The notes beneath the pieces were generated by a model that worked only from the letters and a program-made list of their open reading frames with translations, was not told where the DNA came from and searched no databases. From Oasisia sp. SBJ-2009 (Eukaryota > Annelida > Polychaeta > Sabellida > Siboglinidae), in NCBI GenBank assembly GCA_964017155.1, contig OZ024861.1:27441060-27505059 (forward strand): a DNA stretch of 64,000 bases. Reading direction: 5' to 3'. Within the stretch, counting starts at the first letter, position 1; every line of letters begins with the position of its first letter. Positions 1-11,621 of the stretch are shown piece by piece. Made by a program: the position numbers and the translations under genes.

Positions 1-165
1 ATTTGCCATGCATCTGTGAGAGGATCGTGTCCTCATTGTGGACAAGGCGGCGGGTGCCCGTATGCAAGGAAATTTGAAGAAGGCGGCGGGTGCCCGTATG
101 CAAAGAAATTTGAAGAAGGCGGCGCCGGCGGGTGCCCATATGCAAGGAAATTTGCAGGAGAGAAA
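1..165. repeat. 36-bp imperfect tandem repeat at window edge
   Basis: Three copies of a 36-bp GC-rich unit (one with a small insertion) lie at about 45-165. Because 36 is a multiple of three, two frames stay open and read as repeats such as GGCPYARKFEE or AAGARMQGNLKK. No splice context or start links it to a gene, so I treat it as a minisatellite. It could belong to a transcript starting left of the window. Confidence 0.5.
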
Positions 166-934
166 CAATATTCAAAAGCACAGAGTAGGTCGTTTGGTCA
201 TCGCCTCATACCTAGGTCTAGGAGTAGTCCTAGTTCACAGAGTTAGATCATTAATCTATAGTTCTACTGGGGTGTTCTATTTATATCTATGGCCTAGATA
301 GATCAGAGGGAGTAGATGCTCATCCTGCGCGGCGTTGCCAGGAGCAGGGCAAAGTTCACCAGCCTGTTCGGGCTCGTGGCATGCTGATCAATTTGAGTCG
401 GAGACTTGTCGAAATGCACGTCCCAGTCTTCAAAAGAATAATTATGCAATAATTAATACCAGATAAAATGTTATAACGTTTATAAACTGTTTATAAAAAA
501 ATTAATATAACAAGTTTATTAAGTACAATTTTATATACCTAAAATTATTAAGTCAAATTAATATCTATTGATTATAAATAATGACCACTGTTAATTATAC
601 TGTTTGTGAAACTTGACCAATGACTAGCAATGCCACGGCGGTCACCGGTACGTAGTTTTTTTATCTGCATGACTAATCTAAGTTGTAATGATTACTGGTA
701 TTTATAGCATTATATTTTAGTCATGTCGTTATGCAAAGCACTTATAATTAGGCAGAACGATTTCAGCTTTGGGAGTGGGATTGTGAAGGTATAGTATTAT
801 GTACACCCAAACTTTCACTCTAGATCATGCATTCACGCCCCAGATCAGAACATGCTCTAAAAACCAATACCATACATGTTTGAATGCACATAACCATACA
901 CACACATACAGTCATACACACACACTACATGTGA
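166..934. other. Non-coding stretch, nothing recognised
   Basis: AT-rich DNA with a short (CA)n-like patch near 895-930. No exon with peroxiredoxin-4 N-terminal or signal-peptide character is visible here, although the first visible peroxiredoxin exon lies downstream. Confidence 0.4.
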
Positions 935-940
935 CATATA

Positions 941-1274
941 CAGTGTTCCCCTGTGTAAAATGATGAGTGAGGTGGACACAGTAGGGTGAGCCAACTTGTG
1001 TCAAATCCACAATGTGGTGCTATGGTGGTCTAGGGACATACCCCTTGGATCTATTTTTTTATTAGCTTAATTATATACATTATAAAGTGTGTTTTAGCCT
1101 ATTCTCTGTCAAATAGTGGGGACAGAAATCACTAGTTAGCATGTAAATGTGTTTGTAGCATTAATTACAAGTAAATAGTCATGAAATAGCTGTGAGGTGG
1201 CAATTTTGGGCGAGGTGTCTTAGAAAAACAGCGAGGTGGCTCAGCCTGCTCATCATATAGCAGGGGGAACACTG
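941..1274. mobile_element. MITE-like element with CAGTGTTCCCC inverted termini
   Basis: The left end CAGTGTTCCCCTG is mirrored at the right by its reverse complement. The inverted match extends a few bases outward (CATATA/TATATG) and inward (a TGATGAG motif at both ends). The length of about 334 bp and the CAG...CTG termini suggest a non-autonomous hAT-type element. No clean 8-bp target duplication is visible. Confidence 0.5.
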
Positions 1275-1453
1275 TATATGTGTAGTATGTATTATATACC
1301 ATATACTGTGCATGTACTGTTGTAGTCCTGTATGTTAAACAAAATTAGGCCCAGCAGTAACAGCTAATGGTCGTGTCAATTTAAACATTATAATGTTATC
1401 ACTAATAAAAATTATACAATAAATAGAAGCCAACATTAACACTTCCATTTCAG

Positions 1454-1571
1454 TCTCAAAACCTGCACCTTCCTGGGAGGGCACAGCTGTTGTGGATGGG
1501 AAGTTCTCTCAGCTGAAGTTGTCTGACTTCAGCGGCCAATACCTCGTGTTTTTCTTCTATCCACTTGACTT
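1454..1571 (+). CDS. PRDX4: PRDX4-like exon: N-terminal thioredoxin-fold strand
   Basis: Begins after a TTTCAG acceptor with two bases of a split codon and ends in GAC TT before GTAAGTG. It encodes [12 protein letters not shown] through [10 protein letters not shown], the start of the peroxiredoxin fold. Confidence 0.9.
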
Positions 1572-4500
1572 GTAAGTGAAATGAAGTATGATAAATTACC
1601 ACATCATAGGCACATACCATGGAACAGTGGATGTTTATACATAGGGTTATATTTATGTATCCACTTTGTGCATCATAATCGGTTTAAGTGAAATGATCAC
1701 TGAAGATCCAAATGAGGATGGTTATATTTATGTGTATTTTACTGTATTATTATATTAGTCATAATTGCATAAATAATAAGATAACTGCTTACCATCTACA
1801 ACAAATTGGTTCTGAATGTAACTCACATCATTTGAAATCTAGAGGTTATTACATTACAAAAACATGGTGTAGAATTCTGGAAAAACGCTTCTGCCTCCTT
1901 TGTTACTATTCCAATGTCTGAAAAAAGGCAATACAAATAGACGTGGTAGATTCTTGAACCACATATTTCTCATTTAACATTGAAGAGGACAATTTGTTTA
2001 CATTGATGAGCACATTTTGTTCATGTTGATGAGGACAAACTGTTTACGTTGATGAGCACAATTTGTTCATGTTGATGAGGACAATTTGTTCATGTTGATG
2101 AGCACAATTTGTTTACATTGATGAGCACAATTTGTTCATTTTGAAGAGGACAAATTGTTTACGTTGATGAGCACAATTTGTTCATGTTGATGAGGACAAT
2201 TTGTTCATGTTGATGAGGACAAATTTTTTACGTTGATGAGCACATTTTGTTCATGTTGATGAGGACAAACTGTTTACATTGATGAGCACATTTTGTTCAT
2301 GTTGATGAGGACAAACTGTTTACATTGATGAGCACATTGTGTTCATGTTGATGAGGACACATTGTTTACATTGATGAGCACATTGTGTTCATGTTGATAA
2401 TAGTAATAGCTTTATTGTTACATAATGTCTTGTACATACAGTAAAGTAATACAGTAAAGTAATAATTTCATGTCTAAGTACATTTTACAATGTAACAATT
2501 GGAATTAAGCAACAGTGCTTGTTTTCCTTATTCATGTATTTTAACAATTTCGCAACAATTATAATTCGTGAACACAAACACAAAAACCTATGGCTATACA
2601 GCAGCATCATAATAGTGCAACAAGTTAATTACAATAATGAAATAGTGAATTACAAATGTACCACAAAATTAAATACGTCGATGCACGCGTGTGACAAGTA
2701 AAATTGTATTTAAATAATTGTTTAATATAATTATAGAAAAATCAACGTATAATAACAGTACATTCAGAACAGAAAAAAACTGAGGACAAACTGTTTACAT
2801 TGATAAGCACATTTTGTTCATGTTGATGAGGACACATTGTTTACGTTGATGAGCTCTGTGTTTTCTGCTTCAGTACCTTCGTGTGTCCTACAGAGATCAT
2901 CGCATTTAGTGATCGAATCAAGGAGTTCCAAGACATCAACACTCGCGTTGTAGCTTGCTCAGTTGATTCACAATTCACACATCTTGCATGGTAAGTCAAA
3001 GTAGCATTTGGTTTCCTGTACCTAGTTTTTTTAAATGAATATTTTCTTTAAATTTTATTCATTTTTTTAAGCAATATAACATTAATATGTGATGTATTTA
3101 TTAAAATTATTAATTTGTTAATATTTTTTATAAATATTTTAAATAATATATAAAATATTTATAATAATATTGCTATAGCATGCTAGCTTTGTTTTGAAAT
3201 AGTAATAATTGCTAGTACCACGGGGTAATAGTAATATTTTAATGTATTTGAAATGCATATAGTCAGTGGTATTATTTCAATGTATTTGTTTGTACATTTC
3301 AGGCTCAACACAGCGCGGAAACAAGGTGGGCTTGGGAAAATTTACATTCCGCTGTTGTCAGATCTGACCCACTCTATTTCCAAAGATTATGGCGTCTACC
3401 TGGAGAATGCGGGTCACACACTCAGGTAATGACTCTCTGGGGAGCTCAAGTAAAAATCATGATGTCATAATTGTTATGAAAAATACTGAAATGACATTAA
3501 GCAAACCCATAAACAAAGAATTTGTCAGTTCTTATAAAAATTCCTGATGATTTCTGTGACTGTATTTTTAAATCCATTTGGATCACTCGTAATCTTAACC
3601 CACTAATTCTTAATCCATTGATTTGGTGGACCATGTATATTTTTGAACTTATATGAAACACAGCATTTTTGTTTGTCACTTCATGATCATGTTTTCGCCC
3701 TGTGCAGGGGGCTGTTCATCATTGACCCCAAGGGGATACTGCGACAGGTCACCATGAATGACCTCCCCGTCGGCCGGTCAGTGGACGAAACACTGCGTCT
3801 CGTCCAGGCTTTCCAGTTCGCTGACCAGCACGGAGAGGTTTGTCCCGCCGGGTGGACGCCGGGCAAGGCAACGGTGAGGTCACTTGTAGTTATGTGCAAT
3901 CAAAGTGTTCAGGTGTATCACCCTGTACTGGTGTCGTGGGCTTATATCAGGGTCCGTACGGGGCCTTAAAAGTCTTGAAAAGCCTTGAATTTGATTGGAC
4001 CAAATTCAAGGCCTTGAATTTTACAAAGTAGTCTTGAATTTAATTGGACTCAATTGTTGTGACAAACAACAGCCAGGAAAGGAAAAACCTAAGCACAAAA
4101 ATAACTTGTGCACATAGGGCAATCAGCATTTCATTGTGGTTGGCGCCATTGTTTTCTTAGTCGAGTAAAACATGTAATGTTAACTTAACTGCGCTTAAAA
4201 GTACATAAATTATGTCGTTAAAACAGTCTTGAATTTCTTTTTTAAATAGCCTTGAATTTCAAATGTCCAGATGTGTATGGACCCTGTTATATTCAACCGA
4301 GCCCAGATTCGACTCCAAATCTGGGCCAACGCGACTCCAAAGAACTTTTGAAATGTGTTTATGCACAACATACACGGAATTAGAGATGTTGCACATCGAC
4401 ATACTTTGAAACCCTCTGTTCTGTTTCTGTCAAAGCAGTAAACTCATTAGCCTAGGTAGAACGAATGTTATTCTGACCTGTCAGTTATGCGCTGAGCATC

Positions 4501-5322
4501 TGTGTGAGTAGCCTCGTCCTATCGTGTACGCATCATTGTATGTAATTACTTTAGTGTAGTTGTGCTCCATCAACTGATAACTAGTTAGGCTACAGGTGGC
4601 AAACATGTATTTGACCTATTGTCTGCTTCATACTTTTTGTCCCTAGTCACCTTTTTAACTACACACATCAGCGGGCCCACATTTGGAGTCGAATCTTGGC
4701 CCAGTCGAATCTCGGCCCACGATACCGGAAATGTGTTTCGTTGTGTCATCACTCAGTCTGGTTTATGTGACAAGTCACAATGGTTCATGCCTTAAATAGA
4801 GTACATCTGTTCCTCTCCCCATTCATGAGTTACTTAGCATATTGATTTATTAAAAGAAAGTTACATGTTTTATTATTATTTTTAGATTTATTTAGTATTT
4901 CACTCTGGTATTCTGTGTGATGCTGTTTTTTTTATTGTCTAACTAATATGCTCTGTAAGTGCAAGTATTTAAGATCGTATAATTTTTAATGGATTTTTTT
5001 ATGGATTCAGATGCAATTCACAGTCTTGCTAATCCATCTGCAAATGACATTGCATCAATGATGTTTTACTTTGGAAACGTGGAGAATATATTTATATATA
5101 CTTAGTGCAATTGTTTACACCCAAGCCCTGGGATATGTTGTATTGAGTAAAACATCCTGGTATTTTGAACCTTTTCTGTTGTACCCCCGTTTCCATGGTA
5201 ACAAAAACATGTTTCACACTCTGAACAAATATTGGCAATTTGTGAATGCGTTATTTCTTCTTTTCCAGATCATTCCTGATCCCGAGCAGAAGATGAAGTA
5301 TTTCAGTGATCAGAATCCTTGA
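1454..5322 (+). CDS. PRDX4: Typical 2-Cys peroxiredoxin, peroxiredoxin-4-like (5' incomplete)
   Basis: Thiol peroxidase that reduces H2O2 using a peroxidatic cysteine; the ER/secreted PRDX4 paralogue feeds oxidative folding. Visible coding exons are join(1454..1571, 2874..2990, 3303..3425, 3708..3873, 5269..5322). All introns are GT-AG with matching phases, giving about 192 codons and a TGA stop. The peroxidatic Cys lies in FVCPTE (exon at 2874), the resolving Cys in HGEVCPAGW (3708 exon). GGLG (3303 exon) and the C-terminal YF (5269 exon) are the two motifs of sulfinylation-sensitive eukaryotic 2-Cys enzymes. GILRQVT and [13 protein letters not shown] resemble PRDX4 more than PRDX1/2/3. The first visible codon is split, so at least one exon, expected to encode the signal peptide, lies upstream and was not found. 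Certain as a peroxiredoxin; likely as PRDX4. Confidence 0.9.
1984..2853. repeat. 23/46-bp minisatellite in PRDX4 intron, interrupted
   Basis: Alternating 23-bp units, one ending in TTCATGTT and one in TTTACATT, form a 46-bp higher-order repeat from about 1984 to 2397. The array resumes at 2783-2853, close to the next exon. The gap is a 385-bp insertion annotated separately. Confidence 0.85.
2398..2782 (-). mobile_element. 385-bp insertion splitting the minisatellite
   Basis: The repeat phrase GTTGATGAGGAC is cut between GTTGAT and GAGGAC by non-repeat DNA. On the minus strand the insert ends with CAATAAAGCTATTACTATT, an AATAAA followed by a short A/T-repeat tail, as in 3' ends of short non-LTR elements. 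No protein similarity is seen. Confidence 0.55.
2874..2990 (+). CDS. PRDX4: PRDX4-like exon with peroxidatic cysteine
   Basis: Follows CTGCTTCAG and ends before GTAAGTC. Encodes [14 protein letters not shown] through [13 protein letters not shown], the peroxidatic active-site loop (Thr, Cys). Confidence 0.95.
3303..3425 (+). CDS. PRDX4: PRDX4-like exon with GGLG motif
   Basis: Encodes [18 protein letters not shown] through [14 protein letters not shown] is the first of two structural motifs that slow disulfide formation in eukaryotic 2-Cys peroxiredoxins. Confidence 0.95.
3708..3873 (+). CDS. PRDX4: PRDX4-like exon with resolving cysteine
   Basis: Encodes [13 protein letters not shown] through [14 protein letters not shown]. 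The Cys in EVCPAGW is the resolving cysteine. Donor GTGAGGT follows ACG. Confidence 0.95.
3948..4286 (+). mobile_element. CAGGGTCCGTAC MITE, copy 1
   Basis: The element starts CAGGGTCCGTACGG and ends GTATGGACCCTG, the same terminus in inverse. The interior is built of AAGTCTTGAA/CCTTGAATTT phrases. Flanking TTATAT occurs on both sides as a short target-site duplication. A second copy lies at 29721-30101. It sits in the last PRDX4 intron. Confidence 0.75.
4299..4720. mobile_element. Inverted-repeat element with AGATTCGACT termini
   Basis: The left end (4301-4340) carries CAGATTCGACTCCAAAT. The right end (4673-4718) carries the reverse complement twice, framed by GGGCC. This gives terminal inverted repeats of about 30-45 bp around 330 bp of unrelated DNA. 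It lies 13 bp beyond the preceding MITE. No ORF. Confidence 0.6.
5269..5322 (+). CDS. PRDX4: PRDX4-like terminal exon with YF motif
   Basis: After a CTTCTTTTCCAG acceptor the frame reads [17 protein letters not shown] then TGA. The Tyr-Phe near the C-terminus is the second hyperoxidation-sensitivity motif. Confidence 0.95.
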   Translation: MIPDPEQKMKYFSDQNP

Positions 5323-5603
5323 CTTAAGTTCACTTGAATAACACCAACATGTGCCACGTTTATGTGGAAGATGGCTTTGAAACAGGCCCAAATGGGCTGT
5401 TGATGAAATACAGCCATACAACTGAACATTTGGATACATGTTGATGTTCACGTATTCACGTTACATGAATTTAATCAACACATGGTTACCAATTAATACT
5501 CTACAATCTGCACGCAATTGCGAATGTAATGTTTACATTAAGTCACATACTTGTACTAGTTAATATTTGGTGTTTTGCATATTTAGCTGCAACCAAAGAA
5601 ATT

Positions 5604-5947
5604 GTTGTCCAGGATAGTGGACAAAACTAAGAAGGTGTTCTCTTCCAATAGGTGAGCAACATAATGTTTTTGTAATCAGTAGTTTTAATTTTTCATATCC
5701 AAGTTCAAGGTCTTAAATTTCTTTTTACCTGTTGAGGCTTTCGTCTGAACATTTCACGTTGACTTCTTCAGTAATATGACGAATCAAGTCAACGTGAAAC
5801 CTTCAGATGAAAGCCTCTACAGGTAAAAAGAAATTTAAGATTTTGAACTTGAATATGAAAAATTAAAACCATTGATTGGAAAAGAGCTATCCTGAGAAAT
5901 GTTCAGTAATAACTTTTTGTATTCTATCCAGGACAACTTCCCCCAGT
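5604..5947. mobile_element. Foldback element with 83-nt hairpin arms
   Basis: The outer ends GTTGTCCAGGATAG (5604) and CTATCCAGGACAAC (ending 5947) are inverse of each other. An inner hairpin has arms 5681-5763 and 5788-5870 that are nearly identical in inverse around a 24-nt loop. It lies 280 bp past the PRDX4 stop and may be transcribed in its 3' UTR. Confidence 0.8.
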
Positions 5948-7200
5948 TGGTACCATCCTTGAGCACCAGGGGTCACTGCGACTGATTACATCAGTAACAG
6001 TCACGGTACCCCTGGCAGGTCCATTTGCAAAATTAATCAGTCGGCCCTCTGGTGATGTGATATAATTTTGGGTGATTTCAGCCACATGCTGCTGATGTTA
6101 CATACAATGTTTGGGATGCAAAGGGGTCATTATTTTGGGATTCCCGCCAGTCGTGTACCCATCTTCAAATTGGGGTGGCACAGTAGTGACCAGTGAAGTC
6201 ACTTGCTATAATTTTGTACTTTGATTCCGCTCACTTCCACAGTTTGTGGAGACAATTGACCAGGGTTACTATAACACAGAGAAACGATCTCTGGCTTGTG
6301 GGGATGGTTTGAACAACAGATAAGTTCATGTATGGCGCAACAGTTCCTTCAATTATCACTCCAGCACGCTCGACCACCATACCCAGTTATATGGCTGTGT
6401 GATTTCAGCTGTGTCCCACCAGCTGTATATTATATCATGTCTGTATCACGTTCTAGTTTCACTCATTAAACTTCCATTCATACATTGTTGCCGCGGTTTA
6501 GCTTTAATTGTGTTTATGTTTTTTTGTAACTATTTTGCTGCGTCTTCAAGAACCAGACAGTTTGAGTTTCAGTCAACTTTGAACACATCACTGTGGCCAC
6601 GATGATGATAACGCTTTCTTGGATGTATGTTCTTAACAGGAAACATACATGGTGCGGCTTTTCACCAAAGCGAGAGAATGAGTTTTGCCATCAGAATGGA
6701 TGACTGTGCCTTGGTTAAGAATACTTCCAGAAATACTACATGCATGTTTGTGTTGAGTTGTCAGATGCGCATTGATCAGTCCACTCTGCAGCGTAAACAT
6801 TGCATCCCCAAACTAAATAATTAATCTTACAATAAAAACTACACCAAGTGCTAAGGACACGACCAACTGCAACATCCCCTTCAGACTCGCCAAAACCCTC
6901 CAACTTCATACCCCCACTTTGGCATGCACGGAAAACCTCCAACATTAAAGAAACCAACAAGTTATTTAGAGTTATTTACATATTTTTGATATGGTTTGAT
7001 TTTTAGAAGCGCTTACTCCTATTTGGTGTTGGGCAGACATGGTTCTCCCTCACCAGTAAATCTGAAGTAATGCTGAAAATGTGTGATGGGTACGTACATA
7101 CACACAAGGTCATCTAAAAACACAGGAAAATTGACAATACAATCCACCGATGTCGGTGCTGAAACGTCAAAAAAGCCAAATTTGGGGCGCCGCAGTGTGA
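5948..7200. other. PRDX4 3' flank, no gene recognised
   Basis: Mixed-composition DNA without convincing exons. The first AATAAA after the PRDX4 stop that I could find is near 6829 (ACAATAAAAACT). If used, the 3' UTR would be about 1.5 kb and include the foldback element. Confidence 0.3.
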
Positions 7201-7205
7201 GACAG

Positions 7206-7398
7206 TGGGGAAGGGGAGGGGAGGGGAGGGGAGGGGAGGGGAGGGGAGGGGAGGGGAGGGGAGGGGAGGGGAGGGGAGGGGAGGGGAGGGGAGGGGAGGG
7301 GAGGGGAGGGGAGGGGAGGGGAGGGGAGGGGAGGGGAGGGGAGGGGAGGGGAGGGGAGGGGAGGGGAGGGGAGTGGAGTGGAGTGGAGTGGAGTGGAG
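7206..7398 (+). repeat. (GGGGA)n pentanucleotide microsatellite
   Basis: About 33 GGGGA units, then five GAGTG variants. The G-rich plus strand has runs of four G every five bases, so G-quadruplex formation is plausible. Open frames crossing it on both strands are periodicity artefacts. Confidence 0.95.
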
Positions 7399-7780
7399 CT
7401 GACGCTTGCTGGTTCTCAGACTCCCAAGTGAAATTAGTTCCCACATTACTGTTATCAAGATCGCTAGACTATTACGATGGCTGAACAACAACTAGAGATA
7501 ACAAATTTGCAGAAACTACTGTATGAAAAGAATTGTGGCAGATTAAGCAGTAGATGAGTGAGGATTGGAGGTACAGAGGGAGGAGTCTGCATATACACAT
7601 CCTGTTTTCCATAAAATACATGTGTCCTCAAAGTGGAAGGCTGAAGAAGAATGAGACCACACCTGAGATAGGAGGATTTGCAAAGAGGAAATGTACAGAA
7701 AGAATGAGGAGTAACGGATGAGATATAGGAATGAGTGGAGACAACAATTCACTAGGATCAGGGACATACAAATTTACAAA

Positions 7781-8185
7781 GGATTCTTTGGGACATGAAA
7801 GGGGTTCTTTTATGTCCCAAATTACAATGAAAATGGATTCTTCAAGGTTATAAAACACTGAAATGAACACAATATGTTTTAATTATTTCACGTATCCCTT
7901 AATTTCAGTAGTAATAATATTATGTTTTATTAATCACTAATGACCCTGATAATGTATAAAAAAAAAATATATCACATATATAACTCTGCATATGTGGAGT
8001 TTATAGTTTGGGCTTGAACCATCTATGTTAACTGTATATGGCATGGTTATATTACTTATTAACAAAATATACTTCAAATGAAATAAAGGCGTATAATTGC
8101 ATGGAATTATTATATTTACATTACACAGAGTTTAAAGTTCATAAAAAATTATATGAACAAATCCCTTTTGTGTCCCAAAGAATCC
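7781..8185. mobile_element. MITE with GGATTCTTTGGGACA termini
   Basis: The left terminus GGATTCTTTGGGACATGAAA (7781) has its near-exact reverse complement at 8163-8185. The interior is AT-rich and non-coding; total length is about 405 bp. Confidence 0.65.
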
Positions 8186-11100
8186 AATTAAACAAAACCA
8201 TGAACACCAGTAATTAAAAGGCCAGCTGTCCATACAACTTCATTGTATGAGTTGACAAGATGATTCTAGTAAACGTCTGGCCTAATATAATTGACTAATT
8301 GTAAATATTTTTTAACTCAATAAAAGAACGATAAAAAAAACGATAACTGTTTTCTTATTTAAAATATGTTGATAGTTAGCATCAAAATGATATATGCATT
8401 CAATTAATACTAATTACGAAACAAGATACGTTCACTAGACACTACCACTATTTACCCAGCGCTCGTTTCTTTAGTTAGCATAAGATCGTGCAGATGGCGA
8501 CACTACATGGCTACGCAGAAATTTAGGTGGGCGATTATTTGTATTACACTTCAATGGAATTCCCCCATTCTATTTTAGGATATGCGTTAAAATGCATAGT
8601 TTGAGTTTATTGTAACACTTGCGTATGTTCCGCATTGAACAGGCGTTTCGTGAAGTACAATAGCGAAAACAATACGTCACGAATTGTTTTCCTTACTGCG
8701 TAACTGGCATCCCAATGACGCCGCCGTGGCTGCTCCATCAATGAACCTCACCCAAACGTATCGAACAACCTTTCTGCGCACTACAGCGCACAGCAATCAT
8801 GCATTAACACAGCATGATGCGAGTGATTTGATTACGCCGTATTATGTTTGATATATGTAATATTATTTAATATTGACGCTTTTATATTGTGTTGATGAAT
8901 TTCGAATTGACCTTTGAAATTTACTGAGGATAGACTTGTTGAATTACATCTTAACAGTTGCATATAACGATTGTTATGCCTATTATATTGTTCATAGCTG
9001 TTAACCAGTATCATCATAGTCAAAACAATAAAACGGTAGACATGCAGACGTAATCGTTTTATTACAACGACCACAGACAAGACAGACATTTAGTTTATAC
9101 ATGGGATAATATTGCGAGAAACTCCATTAAGGAAACCCCCTTCCTATTTTTAAAGTTAGGCCACGAAAATAAATTAAAATAAAGGTTTCTCAAACTGAAC
9201 ATTGGATAATTAGAGTAAATTCAAAGACCAGTGCTCTTTTATCGTGTGTCATTATAACTGGAATAAGGTGCGGAATGAAACTGGCACAGACATTAAGCAT
9301 ATTCAAACCGTTGTCATGCACACGAGTAAATTAAATAAGCATTTTAACTTTTTGTGTTTATTTTGATCACTTTTTAAGAGAGGACACATGTGAATTATGT
9401 AGATTAAGTTAAGTAATTACTTTCAAAAGTATAGGTTTTATTAAATGTTTGGCACGATAAATATGTTGGTCTGCGATTCAAACTTGTTTGCGAAGTCCAT
9501 TTGAATAACGAGAAAATCACCCTTTCGTTGCTCTAGTCTATTGATAGGTGTCGCTTTTACATTGCGACATTTCGCCTGAAACTATTCAGACCATTGATGA
9601 GGAATTGCATAATTTTTATTGGAAAATACTATTGTATTAACTAACTCGAATACATGCCTTTAAACCGCAAAAGTTGCGTGAGTATTTGTTATAATGATTT
9701 TCCCGGGCACTGTCCTCTACGATTGTCGTAATATGCCACAAATCGGCAAGCAATGTTGAGATCTGACGATGGTAGTTTTTCGTGAGGATGTTCGACAATC
9801 ATTTCAGACATAGCACTAATATATCCAGATGTACCTGTTCTCCCCCCGTTTAGTATCATGTGTAACAGAAGGTATGTAACATTTTTGGTTAACGTCATAT
9901 TTCAAATGGCTTTAATATTGCGTTATATAGCGACTTTAGGTCGTAAAAATTCGCAATTTTTTCGCACATGACATGCCAGCCATGTTCAAAATTCAGGTGC
10001 CCAGTTGGCATGCATATAATCACATATAATGTCGAACTGTCTCATTGTTAAAATATTTCACAGCTTAGAGGAATTTGAGATATATGGTTTATGGCAAAAA
10101 CAACGTGATGCAGCCGTTGAAATATATATAATCTATGGTACAGTTAGTCGTAGTCTACGCCGTCCACCCGCTGCACCGGCATTGCCCATTCCCATTGCCG
10201 CATTGTCACCTACTCATAGGCAGTCCTTTGCCGTTGGCGTTTGTAACAACCCAGTTTTAATCGTAATCAATTATTTGTCTTTGCAAACATTGAACGTGCA
10301 TTTAATAATGGTTATATTGAAGTGAGTGTTTTGTTGATGATTCACTAGTACCAAACAATAAGTGCGTGTCACACGAAGGGAGGGGTCATATTTGTAATTT
10401 GGGGTATATTTTCTTGCAATTGTATGATTTTTAAGGTAATGTCATGCCAGTCCAGTTAATTAAAATGCCTATACATTCTGGATGTGACTGGTTAACATTA
10501 ATAGCATGAGAAACTAAAAATACCATCTTTGTTAGATATCTAGGTCAAATGTGGGTACTTTGTAGTTTAGGCCCATACCTCGAAAAAAACATGAAAACCA
10601 TCAAGTATAATCACAAAATTTCACATCATCCATCATCCACTATATCTTTACTACATGTATACTTTTGTAATGTGATAATTAATAAAAACATATTCTCTTT
10701 TTGATAAAAATCCATGTTTTTTTCATTACAGGAAACTCCAGTCAGTGGTGCCACCGTATGTCTTATTTGCTACACCCTCCATGTACAAATGCATGTAAAC
10801 AGCTGATGTAAATCTTGGCAAAAGTACCTTCAAAGTAATCCCAAGCCTTCTTCCCTGTCAGATTTTCAGTGAATCCTAAAGTAGCACAACCTACCTGAGT
10901 TTCCTGTGAGGCTAATGTTTCATTTATAGGCAAAGCACGCTTATTTTGTTTTCATTTTGATTGATAAAATGATCTAATAAATTTTATTATGTACAGTTGT
11001 AGTATAGGTGCAGTAGATGTGACATTTGATTAAAAAAAACTAGTGTAAGGCTAAACTGCAAAGTACCAAAATGTGAAATATTTGTGTGTACAGGTCATGG

Positions 11101-11620
11101 AACCCATGGAACATTGACCCAATTGGTGCATTAGACATGATTTTAATCTACTTAACACTGTTCCCAGGTAAAGCTAAATATGCAATGTTCAGTTCATAAC
11201 ATTTACAACTGTTGTAAAATGTCATACACAGAACTAAGTGTCATAATTATTTTTGAACTTTTTAACTGGACCATCTTAGCCAACCAAATGTTTGCCAAAA
11301 AAGTCATCTCGTAATGATTCCCTACCCTCTAAGTTGTTTCCACAAGGAATTAGTATTTTTAAATTCTGCATACAGCCATAACGCATTACCTAAGCAGCTG
11401 TTGGGCGCTGCACATCATAACATGGTACAGAGCAACAGAATATTGTTACTTAAAATATGGAAAAAATCTGAGTTTTACTATGTACATCACATTGAAAATT
11501 AAAACTTAAAAAGTTTTTTTTTAGTGAGTATACATTGAGTAAGGTGTTTCTGTAGCTTAGTACTAGCTACTGTAGCTAAGTGTTTGTTGCTACAGCCAAG
11601 TGCGTACACTTGTTTTCCAG
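8186..11620. other. Intergenic region between PRDX4 and SENP genes
   Basis: Mostly AT-rich without convincing coding exons. Small open frames occur near 9689-9898 (minus) and 10029-10325 (plus), but neither has recognisable domains or splice context. A non-coding first exon of the downstream gene probably lies here. Confidence 0.4.
8630..8790 (+). promoter_or_regulatory. Possible CpG-rich promoter of the SENP gene
   Basis: A local rise in CG dinucleotides in otherwise AT-rich DNA, with a CRE-like TACGTCAC at 8673-8680 and GACGCCGCCGTGG nearby. It is upstream of a gene whose first coding exon begins after an acceptor-like site (about 11621), so a separate 5' UTR exon and promoter are expected. 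No TATA box or start site can be assigned. Confidence 0.2.
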
Positions 11621-11621
11621 A

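Noticed and set aside
16..301. Peroxiredoxin-4 first exon in the GGCPYARKFEE frame
   Set aside because: It is a tandem repeat without a signal peptide or donor leading in phase to 1454, and does not resemble the family N-terminus.
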